DNA of 51,542 bases from Micromonospora sp. MP36. GTDB lineage: Bacteria > Actinomycetota > Actinomycetes > Mycobacteriales > Micromonosporaceae. This document shows, in pieces, positions 41,721 to 50,383 of this stretch. The number at the start of each line of letters is the position of its first letter. Positions within the stretch are counted from its first letter, which is position 1. The translations under genes and the position numbers were made by a program. The stretch covers positions 1 to 51,542 of the forward strand of contig NZ_VSFA01000051.1 of assembly GCF_008119785.1 (NCBI RefSeq), in the 5' to 3' direction. Under the pieces are notes generated by a model, which made no database searches, had not been told where the DNA came from, and was given only the letters and a program-made list of their open reading frames with translations.

Positions 41721-42076
41721 GCCAGGGACTCGAGATATTTCTGGGTTTCCGGCTTCTTGAAGTACTGCGCCCAGCCCGCCGGCTGCGCGTTGAACCCGGG
41801 TTCGCGGGCGGTGTGGTCGGCACCGTGCTCGACCAGCAGGCGCGCGATCGACAGCTCGCCAGCAGCCGCCGCATAGTGCAAGGCGGTGGCACCGGCGGCG
41901 GTGACACCGTTGACGCCGAAGCCAAGATCGATCAGCAGCCGGACCGCTGACCAGTTGCGCGCCTCGGCCATCCGCGTAACCAGGTCTGCGTGCCGTTCGC
42001 GCAGCCCGGGGTCGGCGGCCAGCATCGACCGCATCGTCGCTTCGTCGGCCGCCTCGACGGCTTCTTCAAACTGCAT
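41717..42076 (-). CDS. Small ankyrin-repeat protein
   Basis: The ATG at 42076 follows GAGGAGGAC on the minus strand. The 119-aa protein has two clear ankyrin repeats (AEARNWSAVRLLIDLGFGVN and GATALHYAAAAGELSIARLL), framed by degenerate ones. Probably a cytoplasmic protein-binding adaptor; partner unknown. The 290 bases between it and the P450 gene contain no recognisable gene. Confidence 0.82.
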   Translation of the reverse strand: MQFEEAVEAADEATMRSMLAADPGLRERHADLVTRMAEARNWSAVRLLIDLGFGVNGVTAAGATALHYAAAAGELSIARLLVEHGADHTAREPGFNAQPAGWAQYFKKPETQKYLESLA

Positions 42077-42366
42077 CGTGTCCTCCTCGCGTGTTTGCAC
42101 TCGTACTATGAGCCCAGCCGACGAGCCGATGTGACAGGGCGAGGTGCTCGAACGGCTGCTGCCTGACGAAAGCCGCCTGGCCCGGCGAACTAGCCGAACC
42201 ACGGCGCTTTTTGACGACTGGAAGCCGCCGGCACCGCCGCTCCCAAACGCCTCCAGCTCAGCCTGCCGACCACGTAAGATGCCCAGCCTGGCTACTCAGC
42301 GCTACATGGCACCTGGTCGCAGCCTCCTTGCGACACGAAATCCCTCGTCTTCGCGGTGCGGCCAGG

Positions 42367-43569
42367 TCAGCCGGTGGTGACCGGCAGCGTGGCGTAGCCG
42401 CGCAGCACCAGGCGGTCGCGGCGTTCGCCCGGGGCGGCCAGGTTCAGCCGGGGCAGCATGGTTAGCAGCAGCGGGAACGCGACCTGCGCCTCCAGCCGGG
42501 CCAGCGGCGCGCCGAGGCAGTAATGGGCGCCGCCGCCGAACGAGATGGGCTGAATGTTCGGACGGTCCGGGTCGAACCGGTGCGGGTCGGGGTAGCGCGC
42601 CGGGTCGCGGTTGGCGGCACCGAGCAGCATGGTCAGCTCCGCGCCGCCGGCGAGCCGGAGCCCGTCGTCGAGATCCAGCGGGCCGGTCGTGAACCGGGTG
42701 GTGAGCTGCACCGGGGAGTCGTACCGCAGGATCTCCTCGACGAATGCCGGCGCGAGGTGCGGGTCGGCGCGTAACCGGTCCGCCTGCCTGGGATGCTCCA
42801 ACAGGATCTGGATGCCGGTGCCGAGCAGGTTGGTGGTGCTCTCGAAGCCGGCGACCAGCAGCAGCACCAGGTTGGCGAGCAGTTCCTCGCCGGTCAGCCC
42901 GGCACCGGCGGTGTCGTCGTGCACGGCGACGAGCGCGCTGGTCAGGTCCTCCTGCGGGGCACGCCGGCGTTGCTTGATCAGGTCGACGAAGTAGGCCTCG
43001 AGTTCCCGGCCCGCTACGTCGGCCAGCCGCATCTCCTCGTCCGTGCTGATCGGCTCCAGCACCACGGTCAAGTCGGCGGCGTGCTGCCGGAACCACAGCT
43101 GGTCCGCCTCGGGGATGCCGAGCAGCGCGCAGATCACGCCGATCGGCAGCGGGTACGCGAACGCGCTCATGAAATCCGTGCTGGCCGGCATCGCCTTGAT
43201 CAGGTCCTCGACCTGTCCGGCGATGACGTCGCGCATCGCGGCGACCCGGCGGGCGGTGAAGGTGGCCGCGGCCGCCCGGCGCACCCGGGTATGGTCCGGC
43301 GGATTGGTCTGCAGCATGGACAGCACTACCGAGGCGACCCCACGGTTCTGCCGCCAGTCCGGCCAGAAGCCGTCGTACGCGGCGGCGTCCGCAATGCGCA
43401 GACTCGGATCACGCAGCAGGCGGCTGGTAAGCGCGTGGGTGGTGACGAACCAGCGGCCGTCCAACGCCTGGAAGATCGGTGAGTGCGCCCGGATCGCGTC
43501 GTAGGCAGGGTACGGATCGAGGCGTCCCTCCGGCAGGAACAGCGATGCCAGCGCCGTCTGACAATCCAT
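42367..43569 (-). CDS. Cytochrome P450
   Basis: The ATG at 43569 follows AGGGGAGAC. The 400-aa protein is of standard bacterial class I size. It has the I-helix oxygen-activation site VAGFESTTNLL (Glu-Ser-Thr variant of AGxDT/AGHET), the ExxR motif in EEILRYDSP and the heme loop SFGGGAHYCLGAPLA with axial Cys351. No ferredoxin or reductase gene is nearby, so electron partners must be elsewhere. Substrate is unknown; the solitary setting speaks against a biosynthetic cluster here. Confidence 0.93.
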   Translation of the reverse strand: MDCQTALASLFLPEGRLDPYPAYDAIRAHSPIFQALDGRWFVTTHALTSRLLRDPSLRIADAAAYDGFWPDWRQNRGVASVVLSMLQTNPPDHTRVRRAAAATFTARRVAAMRDVIAGQVEDLIKAMPASTDFMSAFAYPLPIGVICALLGIPEADQLWFRQHAADLTVVLEPISTDEEMRLADVAGRELEAYFVDLIKQRRRAPQEDLTSALVAVHDDTAGAGLTGEELLANLVLLLVAGFESTTNLLGTGIQILLEHPRQADRLRADPHLAPAFVEEILRYDSPVQLTTRFTTGPLDLDDGLRLAGGAELTMLLGAANRDPARYPDPHRFDPDRPNIQPISFGGGAHYCLGAPLARLEAQVAFPLLLTMLPRLNLAAPGERRDRLVLRGYATLPVTTG

Positions 43570-43734
43570 CCTGTGTCTCCCCTGCAGACGGGTGCGGTGT
43601 CTTGCATCATGCCCGGCGCCGTCCATGGGCCGCGTTCAGCCGTCGGACGGCCGAGGCAGCAGACCCGTTGCACCAGTCGGCCGGTCGGGCGCGGGCGGGA
43701 GCGCACGCGGGCGTACGTGAGCGAAGCTGGACAC

Positions 43735-44988
43735 ATGGGCTCCCGGATGCGGAACTGGATGCAGCAACGGGCGTTGGCGGCAATCGGCCCGACCGGAAGC
43801 CGACTGTCGCGGTGGGCCACCACCCGGCTCTGCGAGCGCCTGCGGACGGACGACGATGAGGATCTCCTCGACGCCGTGGTAGGCATCGCGTGCCTCTCGG
43901 CTGATGGGTGGGCGGCGGACGAGGCGATGCACGCTCTCGACGCACGCTGCGACGATCCCCGGTTCCTGCAGCGGGTCCTCGTCTCGATGCTTGAGGCGAG
44001 GATGGTCCCGGGCGGCTGGCACCGGGTGACTCGGCGGGCGGCGGCCCTGCTGATGGCGCCCGCCCCGACCACGGCAGGACCTCCGGTGACCCGGCTGGCG
44101 TGGTATCTGGACGGGCCTGCCGTGCCCGCGACGCGGCCGGGCCGGTACGAGGTGGCGTCGTGGCTGGTGCAGGCGACCCTGTATGTGGTCGACGACCCGC
44201 TCCGGCGCACGCTCGTCGACCTGCTCCGGGCGACCGGCCAGCCCGACCTGCTCCGGGCGCTCCAGGCGGAGTTCTACCGCCTGGTTGGCAAGGCCCGCAG
44301 GTACGGGTCGGCGACCTCCGGCAACGAGGTGACCCGGGCCAGCCTGTGGCACGGCACCCGGCCGGCCCCGCTGACCGGGATCGTGCTCGCCAACCCGCAC
44401 CTGCCTCTGGAGGTCACCGACACCCCGCAGCCGGACGATCGACCGCCCTACGAGGCGGTGGTTTCCCGGGTGCTCATCGCCATCCTGAAGGGACGCCCCG
44501 ATCCCCTTCCCGCCACGGCGAGCGAGCAGGTCGCGAGCCTGGTGGTCACCGCGCTGCTGTTCGGGGTGGACCTGTGGGCGCCACCGGACTTCGTGGACGC
44601 CTGCCAGCGGGCCCTGCGGGCTGTGCCGCCGGGGCCGGTCCGGGAAGCGCTGTGCGATCGGGCGGCCCTGTTCGGGGTGGCCGAGGCGCGGGCCGCCGTC
44701 GTCGACGCTGGCCTGCTGCCCGCGGACGAACGGAAGCAGCCGGCCTTCCTGTTCCTCACCGGGCAGTGGGCGGCGTACGACCGGTTGGACCCGGACGGCA
44801 GCCGGCTGCGGGCCTGGTGCGCGAAGCAGGCGGCGCAGCCCTCGTGGCCGTTCCGCCGGCGATTCGAGGAGGTCGCGGCGGCCGCGGGCCGGGCCAGCCC
44901 ATTCCCCGCGATACCGAGGCCGTCGAGCGGCAGCCGGCGGTCGATCGGCAGTTGGGTCACCGATTACGGCGTGGGCGGCCACTTCTGA
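43735..44988 (+). CDS. Hypothetical protein, helical, unknown function
   Basis: The ATG at 43735 starts MGSRMRNWMQQRALAAIGPT; an in-frame GTG 15 bases earlier is a weaker alternative. The 417-aa product is rich in amphipathic helices with leucine-rich spacing (DDEDLLDAVVGIACLSADGW, LVDLLRATGQPDLLRALQAE), suggesting a HEAT-like helical repeat, though no repeat period is certain. No signal, TM helix or catalytic motif is visible. It is divergent from the P450 gene, with 165 bases between. Confidence 0.6.
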   Translation: MGSRMRNWMQQRALAAIGPTGSRLSRWATTRLCERLRTDDDEDLLDAVVGIACLSADGWAADEAMHALDARCDDPRFLQRVLVSMLEARMVPGGWHRVTRRAAALLMAPAPTTAGPPVTRLAWYLDGPAVPATRPGRYEVASWLVQATLYVVDDPLRRTLVDLLRATGQPDLLRALQAEFYRLVGKARRYGSATSGNEVTRASLWHGTRPAPLTGIVLANPHLPLEVTDTPQPDDRPPYEAVVSRVLIAILKGRPDPLPATASEQVASLVVTALLFGVDLWAPPDFVDACQRALRAVPPGPVREALCDRAALFGVAEARAAVVDAGLLPADERKQPAFLFLTGQWAAYDRLDPDGSRLRAWCAKQAAQPSWPFRRRFEEVAAAAGRASPFPAIPRPSSGSRRSIGSWVTDYGVGGHF

Positions 44989-45110
44989 CCGCTTCCGCCG
45001 GCCCCTCACGGCGCTGCCGCGCGCCGACGCCGTGCCCGGCGCGCCGCCAACGGTGCCGGTAAGCCGGCGCGGCCGGACCAACACGCGGGCGTGACACGCC
45101 AAGGTTGCCC

Positions 45111-45170
45111 TTGACAGCGGCTGTTTTCCCGATGATGCTGCCCACTAGTCCTACTGTCGTAGGACAATAG
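45111..45170 (+). promoter_or_regulatory. Promoter and operator of the GntR/ABC operon
   Basis: A perfect -35 TTGACA (45111-45116) is followed after 17 bases by a weak -10 GATGCT (45134-45139). Directly downstream lies GTCCTAC-TGTC-GTAGGAC (45148-45165), a perfect 7-bp inverted repeat flanked by CTA and TAG. Binding there would block transcription, which fits negative autoregulation by the GntR protein. Confidence 0.6.
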
Positions 45171-45185
45171 AGAGGATCGTCTCGA

Positions 45186-45602
45186 GTGATCGAGTTCGTG
45201 CTGGACAGTCGGTCGAAGGTGAACACCTACCTGCAGCTCGTGCAGCAGGTGAAACAGGCGCTCCGGGTCGGCCTGCTGGCCCCAGGCGACCAGTTGCCGA
45301 AGGTGCGTGACGTCGCGCAGTCGTTGGCGATCAACCCGAACACGGTGCTCAAGGCGTACCGCGAACTGGAGATCGAGGGCCTGGTCGCCGGGCGGCCGGG
45401 GGTCGGCACGTTCGTCGAGCGCAGCCTGGCCGGCGCGTCCCTGCCCAACCAGGCGGAGCTGCGCGAGGACCTGGTGGCCTGGCTGCACCGGGCGCAGGCG
45501 GCCGGGCTCACGCCCGAGGACGTCATCGCCCTGGTGGAGACCACCCTGCGGGCCGCCCTCGCCGACGACGCACCACACAAGGAACCCGCGCGAGCGGAAT
45601 GA
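45186..45602 (+). CDS. GntR-family regulator, YtrA subfamily
   Basis: This 138-aa protein has the GntR winged helix (VKQALRVGLLAPGDQLPKVR, DVAQSLAINPNTVLKAYREL) and only a short C-terminal helix pair, the layout of YtrA-type regulators. These dimeric repressors control adjacent ABC transporters. The GTG start follows AGAGGA. The stop overlaps a possible start of the ATPase gene (ATGA). A palindrome lies 20 bases upstream of the start. Confidence 0.9.
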   Translation: MIEFVLDSRSKVNTYLQLVQQVKQALRVGLLAPGDQLPKVRDVAQSLAINPNTVLKAYRELEIEGLVAGRPGVGTFVERSLAGASLPNQAELREDLVAWLHRAQAAGLTPEDVIALVETTLRAALADDAPHKEPARAE

Positions 45603-45613
45603 GAGGACAGCCG

Positions 45614-46504
45614 ATGGATGTGGCTCTGCAGGCCGACCAGCTCGGCAAGAGGTACGGGAGCACCTGGGCGCTGCGAGACTGCTCGCTGCAGCTGCCGGTC
45701 GGGCGCATCGCCGCCCTGGTCGGCCCGAACGGGGCGGGCAAGAGCACCCTGCTGCACCTGGCCGTGGGCCTGCTCCGGCCCGACGCCGGCGCGGTGCGGG
45801 TGTTCGGCGAAGCGCCGTACGACAACACGAAGATCCTGGCCGACATCGGGTTCGTCGCCCAGGACACCCCGCTGTACCGGGACTTCACCGCCGCGGAACT
45901 GGTCACCGCCGGTGAGAAGCTGAACCGGCGGTGGGACACGGCGCTGGCCCGCACCCGGCTGGCCCAGCTGGGCATCCCGCCGGACCGGCCGGTCGGCAAA
46001 CTCTCCGGCGGGCAGCGCGCCCAGGTGGCGCTCGCGCTCGCGCTGGCCAAACGGCCCCGGCTGCTGCTGCTCGACGAGCCGGTCGCCAGCCTGGACCCGC
46101 TGGCCCGGCGGGAGTTCCTCCAGTCGCTGATGGGCAGCGTCGCCGACGCCGGCACCACCGTCCTGCTCTCGTCGCATCTGCTGGCCGACCTGGAGCGGGT
46201 CTGCGACTACCTGATCGTGCTGCACGCCGCCCGGGTGCAACTCGCCGGCGCGGCCGATGACCTGGTGGCCGAGCACCGGCAACTTGTCGGCCCCCGACAC
46301 GACGGCGGCCCGATCGGCGGCGTCGCCGCGGTGGTCCGGGCCAGCCACACCGACCGGCAGTCCACCCTGCTGGTCCGCACCGACGGGCCGATCAACGATC
46401 CCTCCTGGACCGTCCGGGACGTCGGCCTGGAGGACGTCATCCTCGCCTACCTGGCCGACGGCGACCCGGCCGCGAGCCACACCGCATGGGGGGTGCCGGC
46501 ATGA
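45614..46504 (+). CDS. ABC transporter ATP-binding protein
   Basis: The ATG at 45614 is preferred because GAGAGGA stands 6 bases upstream; an ATG at 45599 overlapping the GntR stop would add five residues. The 296-aa ATPase has Walker A GPNGAGKST, signature LSGGQRAQVALALAL, Walker B LLLLDEPVASLDP and H-loop LSSHLL. It pairs with the permease encoded by the overlapping next gene. Such YtrA-linked ABC systems are exporters, often for cell-wall-active compounds. Confidence 0.9.
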   Translation: MDVALQADQLGKRYGSTWALRDCSLQLPVGRIAALVGPNGAGKSTLLHLAVGLLRPDAGAVRVFGEAPYDNTKILADIGFVAQDTPLYRDFTAAELVTAGEKLNRRWDTALARTRLAQLGIPPDRPVGKLSGGQRAQVALALALAKRPRLLLLDEPVASLDPLARREFLQSLMGSVADAGTTVLLSSHLLADLERVCDYLIVLHAARVQLAGAADDLVAEHRQLVGPRHDGGPIGGVAAVVRASHTDRQSTLLVRTDGPINDPSWTVRDVGLEDVILAYLADGDPAASHTAWGVPA

Positions 46505-47490
46505 TCTGGCTGGCCTGGCGGCAACACCGCAGACAAGCACTGTTCACCCTCCTCGGGTTCGCGGCGCTCGCCGCCCTGATGATCCCCATCGGCCTGTCCA
46601 TGCGGCACACGTTCACCGAGCTTGGGCTGCCGGATTGTGTCCGCCAGCTGGCCGACGCCGGCGTCGCCCGAAGCACCCAGGACTCCTGCAACGCGGCGTT
46701 CCACCGCTTCACCACCCGGTACGGCAGCTTGAACCTGGTCGCCGTCCTGCTGCTCGTGCTGCCGATGCTGGTCGGGCTGTTCTGGGGCGCCCCGCTGGTC
46801 GCCCGCGAGGTGGAGCACGGCACCCACCGGTTCGTCTGGACCCAGGGGGTGGGCCGCACGCACTGGGCGCTGGTCAAGTTCGGGCTGGTCGGCGCCGCCA
46901 CGGTGATCGCCGCGGTCTGCTACGGGCTGGGCATGTCCTGGTGGGTCAGCCCGCTGACCCAGGCCGCGCAGCAGGGCCGCCTCGGCGTCATCGTCTTCGA
47001 CCTGCAGGGGATCGTCCCGATCGGCTACACCCTCTTCGCCGTGGCGCTCGGCATCTTCGCCGGCACCGTCTGGCGCAAGATGCTCCCGGCCATGGCCGTC
47101 ACCCTCGTCGGGTTCGTCGGCGTACGGGCGGCCATGGCGACGCTGGCCAGACCGCACTACCAGCCCGCCGAGACCCTCACCTTTCCGATCGTCGGGGCGG
47201 ACGGGCCGAGGATGGACCGCGGCGACTGGATCCTCGCCAGCGGCGTCCGCAACGCTGACGGAAAGATGGTGCTGGCCGACTCCCAGATCGTCTGCCCGCC
47301 AGGGACGAAGGGACCGGACGGCCGGGCCTGCGGCGCCGAGCTGGGCCTCGGGCCGGGCGCCTACAACTGGCAGCTGTATCAGCCGGCGGACCGGTTCTGG
47401 CTGTTCCAGAGCATCGAGACGGGCATCTTCGTGGCCCTCGCCGTGATCCTGCTCTATCTCGCCATCCGCATGATCCGCCGCATCGCCTGA
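46501..47490 (+). CDS. ABC transporter permease
   Basis: The ATG at 46501 overlaps the ATPase stop. The 329-aa protein has six or seven hydrophobic segments (ALFTLLGFAALAALMIPIGL, LNLVAVLLLVLPMLVGLFWG, a C-terminal VALAVILLYLAIRMIRRIA) and the ABC-2-type sentence APLVAREVEHGTHRFVWTQG. It forms the membrane channel. Similar proteins in actinomycetes are annotated as transmembrane transport proteins of unknown substrate. Confidence 0.85.
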   Translation: MIWLAWRQHRRQALFTLLGFAALAALMIPIGLSMRHTFTELGLPDCVRQLADAGVARSTQDSCNAAFHRFTTRYGSLNLVAVLLLVLPMLVGLFWGAPLVAREVEHGTHRFVWTQGVGRTHWALVKFGLVGAATVIAAVCYGLGMSWWVSPLTQAAQQGRLGVIVFDLQGIVPIGYTLFAVALGIFAGTVWRKMLPAMAVTLVGFVGVRAAMATLARPHYQPAETLTFPIVGADGPRMDRGDWILASGVRNADGKMVLADSQIVCPPGTKGPDGRACGAELGLGPGAYNWQLYQPADRFWLFQSIETGIFVALAVILLYLAIRMIRRIA

Positions 47491-47504
47491 GGCACACACC
47501 AGCG

Positions 47505-47538
47505 GTGATCGCCGGTCCCTGCGGGGGCCGGCGATCAC
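47505..47538. terminator. Terminator between ABC permease and beta-propeller genes
   Basis: GTGATCGCCGG (47505-47515) pairs perfectly with CCGGCGATCAC (47528-47538), with an extra CCC/GGG pairing inside the loop. It lies between convergent genes. Confidence 0.78.
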
Positions 47539-47572
47539 GCCTGTCGCGCACCCTTGTGCCCGGCGTGGCCGG

Positions 47573-48823
47573 TCAGCCGCGTCCGGCCAGGCCACGCACG
47601 GCGACCAGCCCGGGTACGGCGACGCGCCCCAGCTCGCGGCCGGTGGCGGGATCGTGCCAGCTCACCGCCCCGGTCTGGCCCACGTACAGCCGCCTGCCGT
47701 CGGGGCCCAACACGAGGCCGGTGACCGCCTCGCGGACCGGCCACTCAGCGGCCGGTCCGAGACGCGCCAGGTCCAGGCTCCGCACCACCGTGCCGGCGCC
47801 GAGGAACAGCCTCTCACCGTCGGCGGCGGCGTGCCCCGTGCCGGTGGCCCGGGCCACCGGCACGGTGCGGCGTACCGTCAGCTCCTCGGTGTCGATCTCC
47901 GCGACGGTGCCCGACGTGACGTCGGCGACGAAGAGCCGGCCCCCGTCGGGGCTGACCGCCATGGCGTGGCCGCTCGTGGGCGCCTCCCCGAACGGATGCG
48001 GCAGGTCCACGCAGTACGCCCACCGCGCGCTGAGGCTCAGTGTGTGGACGAACGCGTGTGCGTTGCCCGGCCGCCCGCTGACCAGGTCGCGGGTGTGCTG
48101 GTGGTCGGGTTGATGGGTGTAGAGGGTGTAGAGGGTGCCGCGGTTCGGTGCCAGTACGGCCTGGCGCCCATCGCCGCGCATCTCCTCCTCGGCGCCCGGC
48201 GGGATCGCCGCCTTGGTCCGGGTGTAGAGCGGACCGGCGGCCTTCGTGGCGAGATCGACGAGGCGGACCCGGTAGCGGTCCGGCGCCTTCGCCGGAAGCC
48301 ATTCGAGGACGAAGAGTCCGGCGAGATCCGCGGTGAACGTCTCCGGCACGAAGTTGCCCCGCAGCTCCAGCTGGTGCCGCACCCCGGTGACGTCGGCGAT
48401 CAGCACCGGGGTCACCTCCCGCCCCTGCGGGCGTCCCTGCGCCGCGTTCAGCGGGTGCGCGGTGAGCGCCACCAGCGTGCCGGTGGCCGAGACGGCCTGC
48501 GGCAGCCAGCGCCCGGGCAGCCGGACCCGGGGTGAGGTGCCGCCGGTGGTGGTGTCGACCCGCCAGAAGGCGGTGTCCGCGCCGTCGGGCGCGGTGGCGT
48601 AGATCGCCGAGCCGTCGGCGGTGGCGACGGAGCGCGGGATCGACCGTCGGTCGGCGCCCCGCAGCACGCCGAGCCCGTGGTCGAGCTCGACGAGCAGGGC
48701 GTCGGGAATCGGGACGGCGGTCGCCGCGTCCCGAGCGGGGTCGCAGCCGACGAGCGTGGCGGCGCCGGTGCCGGCCAGCACGGCCAGCATGCTGCGACGC
48801 GAGATCCTTGTCGTTGCCATCAT
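47573..48823 (-). CDS. Tat-exported beta-propeller lipoprotein
   Basis: Two adjacent ATGs (48823 and 48820) are possible starts. The signal SRRSMLAVLAGTGAATLVGC combines twin arginines with a lipobox (LVGC), so export via Tat and lipid anchoring are likely. The roughly 416-aa body contains YVTN/WD40-like blades such as GHAMAVSPDGGRLFVADVTS, IDTEELTVRRTVPV and GLVLGPDGRRLYVGQTGAVS. Function unknown; it is divergent from the ECF sigma operon and may belong to its stimulus pathway. Confidence 0.78.
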   Translation of the reverse strand: MMATTRISRRSMLAVLAGTGAATLVGCDPARDAATAVPIPDALLVELDHGLGVLRGADRRSIPRSVATADGSAIYATAPDGADTAFWRVDTTTGGTSPRVRLPGRWLPQAVSATGTLVALTAHPLNAAQGRPQGREVTPVLIADVTGVRHQLELRGNFVPETFTADLAGLFVLEWLPAKAPDRYRVRLVDLATKAAGPLYTRTKAAIPPGAEEEMRGDGRQAVLAPNRGTLYTLYTHQPDHQHTRDLVSGRPGNAHAFVHTLSLSARWAYCVDLPHPFGEAPTSGHAMAVSPDGGRLFVADVTSGTVAEIDTEELTVRRTVPVARATGTGHAAADGERLFLGAGTVVRSLDLARLGPAAEWPVREAVTGLVLGPDGRRLYVGQTGAVSWHDPATGRELGRVAVPGLVAVRGLAGRG

Positions 48824-48917
48824 GCCCGGGTGACACCGCCGGGCCCGCCGCAGTTCCACCGCAACGGGGATGGAACCCGCACGGCGTGGGCGGTGTCATC
48901 AAGGGTGATCGGGGAGG

Positions 48918-49478
48918 TTGGCACTGGACGACGGAGAGCTTGTCACCCGCGCTCGGGCTGGTGACCTGGAGGCGTACGAACTCCTGGTCGCCCGGCACAC
49001 CGCTTCCGCGTACCGGACGGCGGTGCTGCTCGGCGCCGGTCCGGACGCCGAGGACGTCATCCAGGAGGCGTTCGTGAAGGGATACCGCAATCTCGCTCGC
49101 TATCGGGGCGAGTCCTCCTTCCGGTCCTGGCTCCTCGCGATCGTCGGCAACGAGACGCGCAACCTGCACCGGTCGCGCAGCCGGCGGGACGGCCTCGTCC
49201 TGCGGGCCGCGGAGGCGAACCCGGAGCCGCAGGTCGCCGAGGACACCTCGATCGGCGCCGTCCTCGCCGGCGAACGGCGCGACATGCTGGTGCAGGCCCT
49301 ACGCCGGTTACCGGTGAAGGACCGCGAGGTGATCGTCTGCCGGTTCTTCCTCGACCTCAGCGAGGACGAGACCGTGACGATGCTGGGCTGGCCCCGAGGC
49401 ACCGTGAAGTCGCGGACCTCGCGGGCCCTGGCCAAGCTGCGCGGCCTGCTCAGCGTCGAGGAGGTCCACCGTGGATGA
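48918..49478 (+). CDS. ECF RNA polymerase sigma factor
   Basis: This protein of about 186 aa has sigma2 (ELVTRARAGDLEAYELLVAR, AEDVIQEAFVKGYRNLARYR) and sigma4 (LRRLPVKDREVIVCRFFLDL, PRGTVKSRTSRALAKLRGLL). The start is doubtful: the in-frame TTG at 48918 touches GGGGAGG, while a CTG at 48924 has ideal spacing of 6 bases. The 3' end overlaps the next gene by 8 bases, typical of a sigma/anti-sigma pair. Confidence 0.88.
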   Translation: MALDDGELVTRARAGDLEAYELLVARHTASAYRTAVLLGAGPDAEDVIQEAFVKGYRNLARYRGESSFRSWLLAIVGNETRNLHRSRSRRDGLVLRAAEANPEPQVAEDTSIGAVLAGERRDMLVQALRRLPVKDREVIVCRFFLDLSEDETVTMLGWPRGTVKSRTSRALAKLRGLLSVEEVHRG

Positions 49479-50190
49479 CCTCGAACGGGAGCTGCGCGAG
49501 CTGTCCGCCTGGCTCGACACACCCGACCCACCCGACGTGACCGCCCGGGTACGCGCCCGCCTCGCCGAACCCGCGCCCCGGCGACGCCGGTGGCGCTACT
49601 ACCTCGCCGCGGCGCTGGTCGCCCTGCTCGTCGCCCTGCTCCCGCCGGGACGGGCCGCCCTCGCCGACGCCGTGGCGGGGCTGCTGCGCTTCGCGGGCAT
49701 CACCATCACCACATCGCCCACACCGACCCTGCCCACGGGTGACCCGTCGCCGCTGCCCTCGCAGCAGGCCGCCGCGCTCGACGAAGCGCAGCGGATGGTG
49801 CAGTTCCCGATCCGCGTGCCGGCCAAGCTGGGCCCGCCCGAGCAGGTGCTGATCGCCGATCCCGACAGCACCGGCAGGTATCGCGTGGCCACGCTGCTCT
49901 ACCGCGGCGGCGCCCTGCGCGTCGACGCCTTCGACGGCGGGCTCGACCCGGTGTTCCAGAAGCAGGCCAGCGGGCCGGCCGTCGAATGGGTCCAGGTCAA
50001 CGGCGACTTCGCCGTCTGGGTCGCCGGCCCGCACGCGCTGGCCTACGTGGACCGCACGGGCACGCCCCGGGTGGCGACGGCACGGCTCGCCGCGTCGACC
50101 CTGATCTGGGAGGAGGCGGGCGTGAGCTACCGGCTCGAAGGTGACCTCGCCCAGGCCGACGCGATCGAGATCGCGAGCTCGCTGCGGTAG
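49471..50190 (+). CDS. Membrane protein, putative anti-sigma factor partner
   Basis: This 239-aa protein starts at a GTG inside the ECF gene. It has a cytoplasmic N-terminus (DDLERELRELSAWLDTPDPP), one TM helix (YYLAAALVALLVALLPPG) and an extracellular domain. The layout matches anti-sigma factors, but the HxxxCxxC zinc motif is absent. The outer domain has DUF4367-like beta sequence (ALRVDAFDGGLDPVFQKQAS). Confidence 0.7.
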   Translation: MDDLERELRELSAWLDTPDPPDVTARVRARLAEPAPRRRRWRYYLAAALVALLVALLPPGRAALADAVAGLLRFAGITITTSPTPTLPTGDPSPLPSQQAAALDEAQRMVQFPIRVPAKLGPPEQVLIADPDSTGRYRVATLLYRGGALRVDAFDGGLDPVFQKQASGPAVEWVQVNGDFAVWVAGPHALAYVDRTGTPRVATARLAASTLIWEEAGVSYRLEGDLAQADAIEIASSLR

Positions 50191-50383
50191 GGGACCCGAC
50201 TCGGCGGGCGCCTCCCGGCATGTCCATGCCCGTACGGCCGAGGTCTCCAAGGCCGTCCGGCAATACCCTGCTACCCCGCTCGAACGGGAAAGACAAGACT
50301 TGTCCACTGTGGCGGACCCGGGATACGAAGTCGTCAAGCCATCAGCCACTGTGACTCGCCTCTTTCTGATCGGAGGAGCATCG

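Noticed and set aside
42077..42366. Possible small gene in the gap between the ankyrin and P450 genes.
   Set aside because: Frames are short, lack a ribosome binding site and show no family resemblance.
42367..43569. P450 as a sign of a secondary-metabolite cluster.
   Set aside because: No polyketide, peptide, terpene or tailoring genes surround it.
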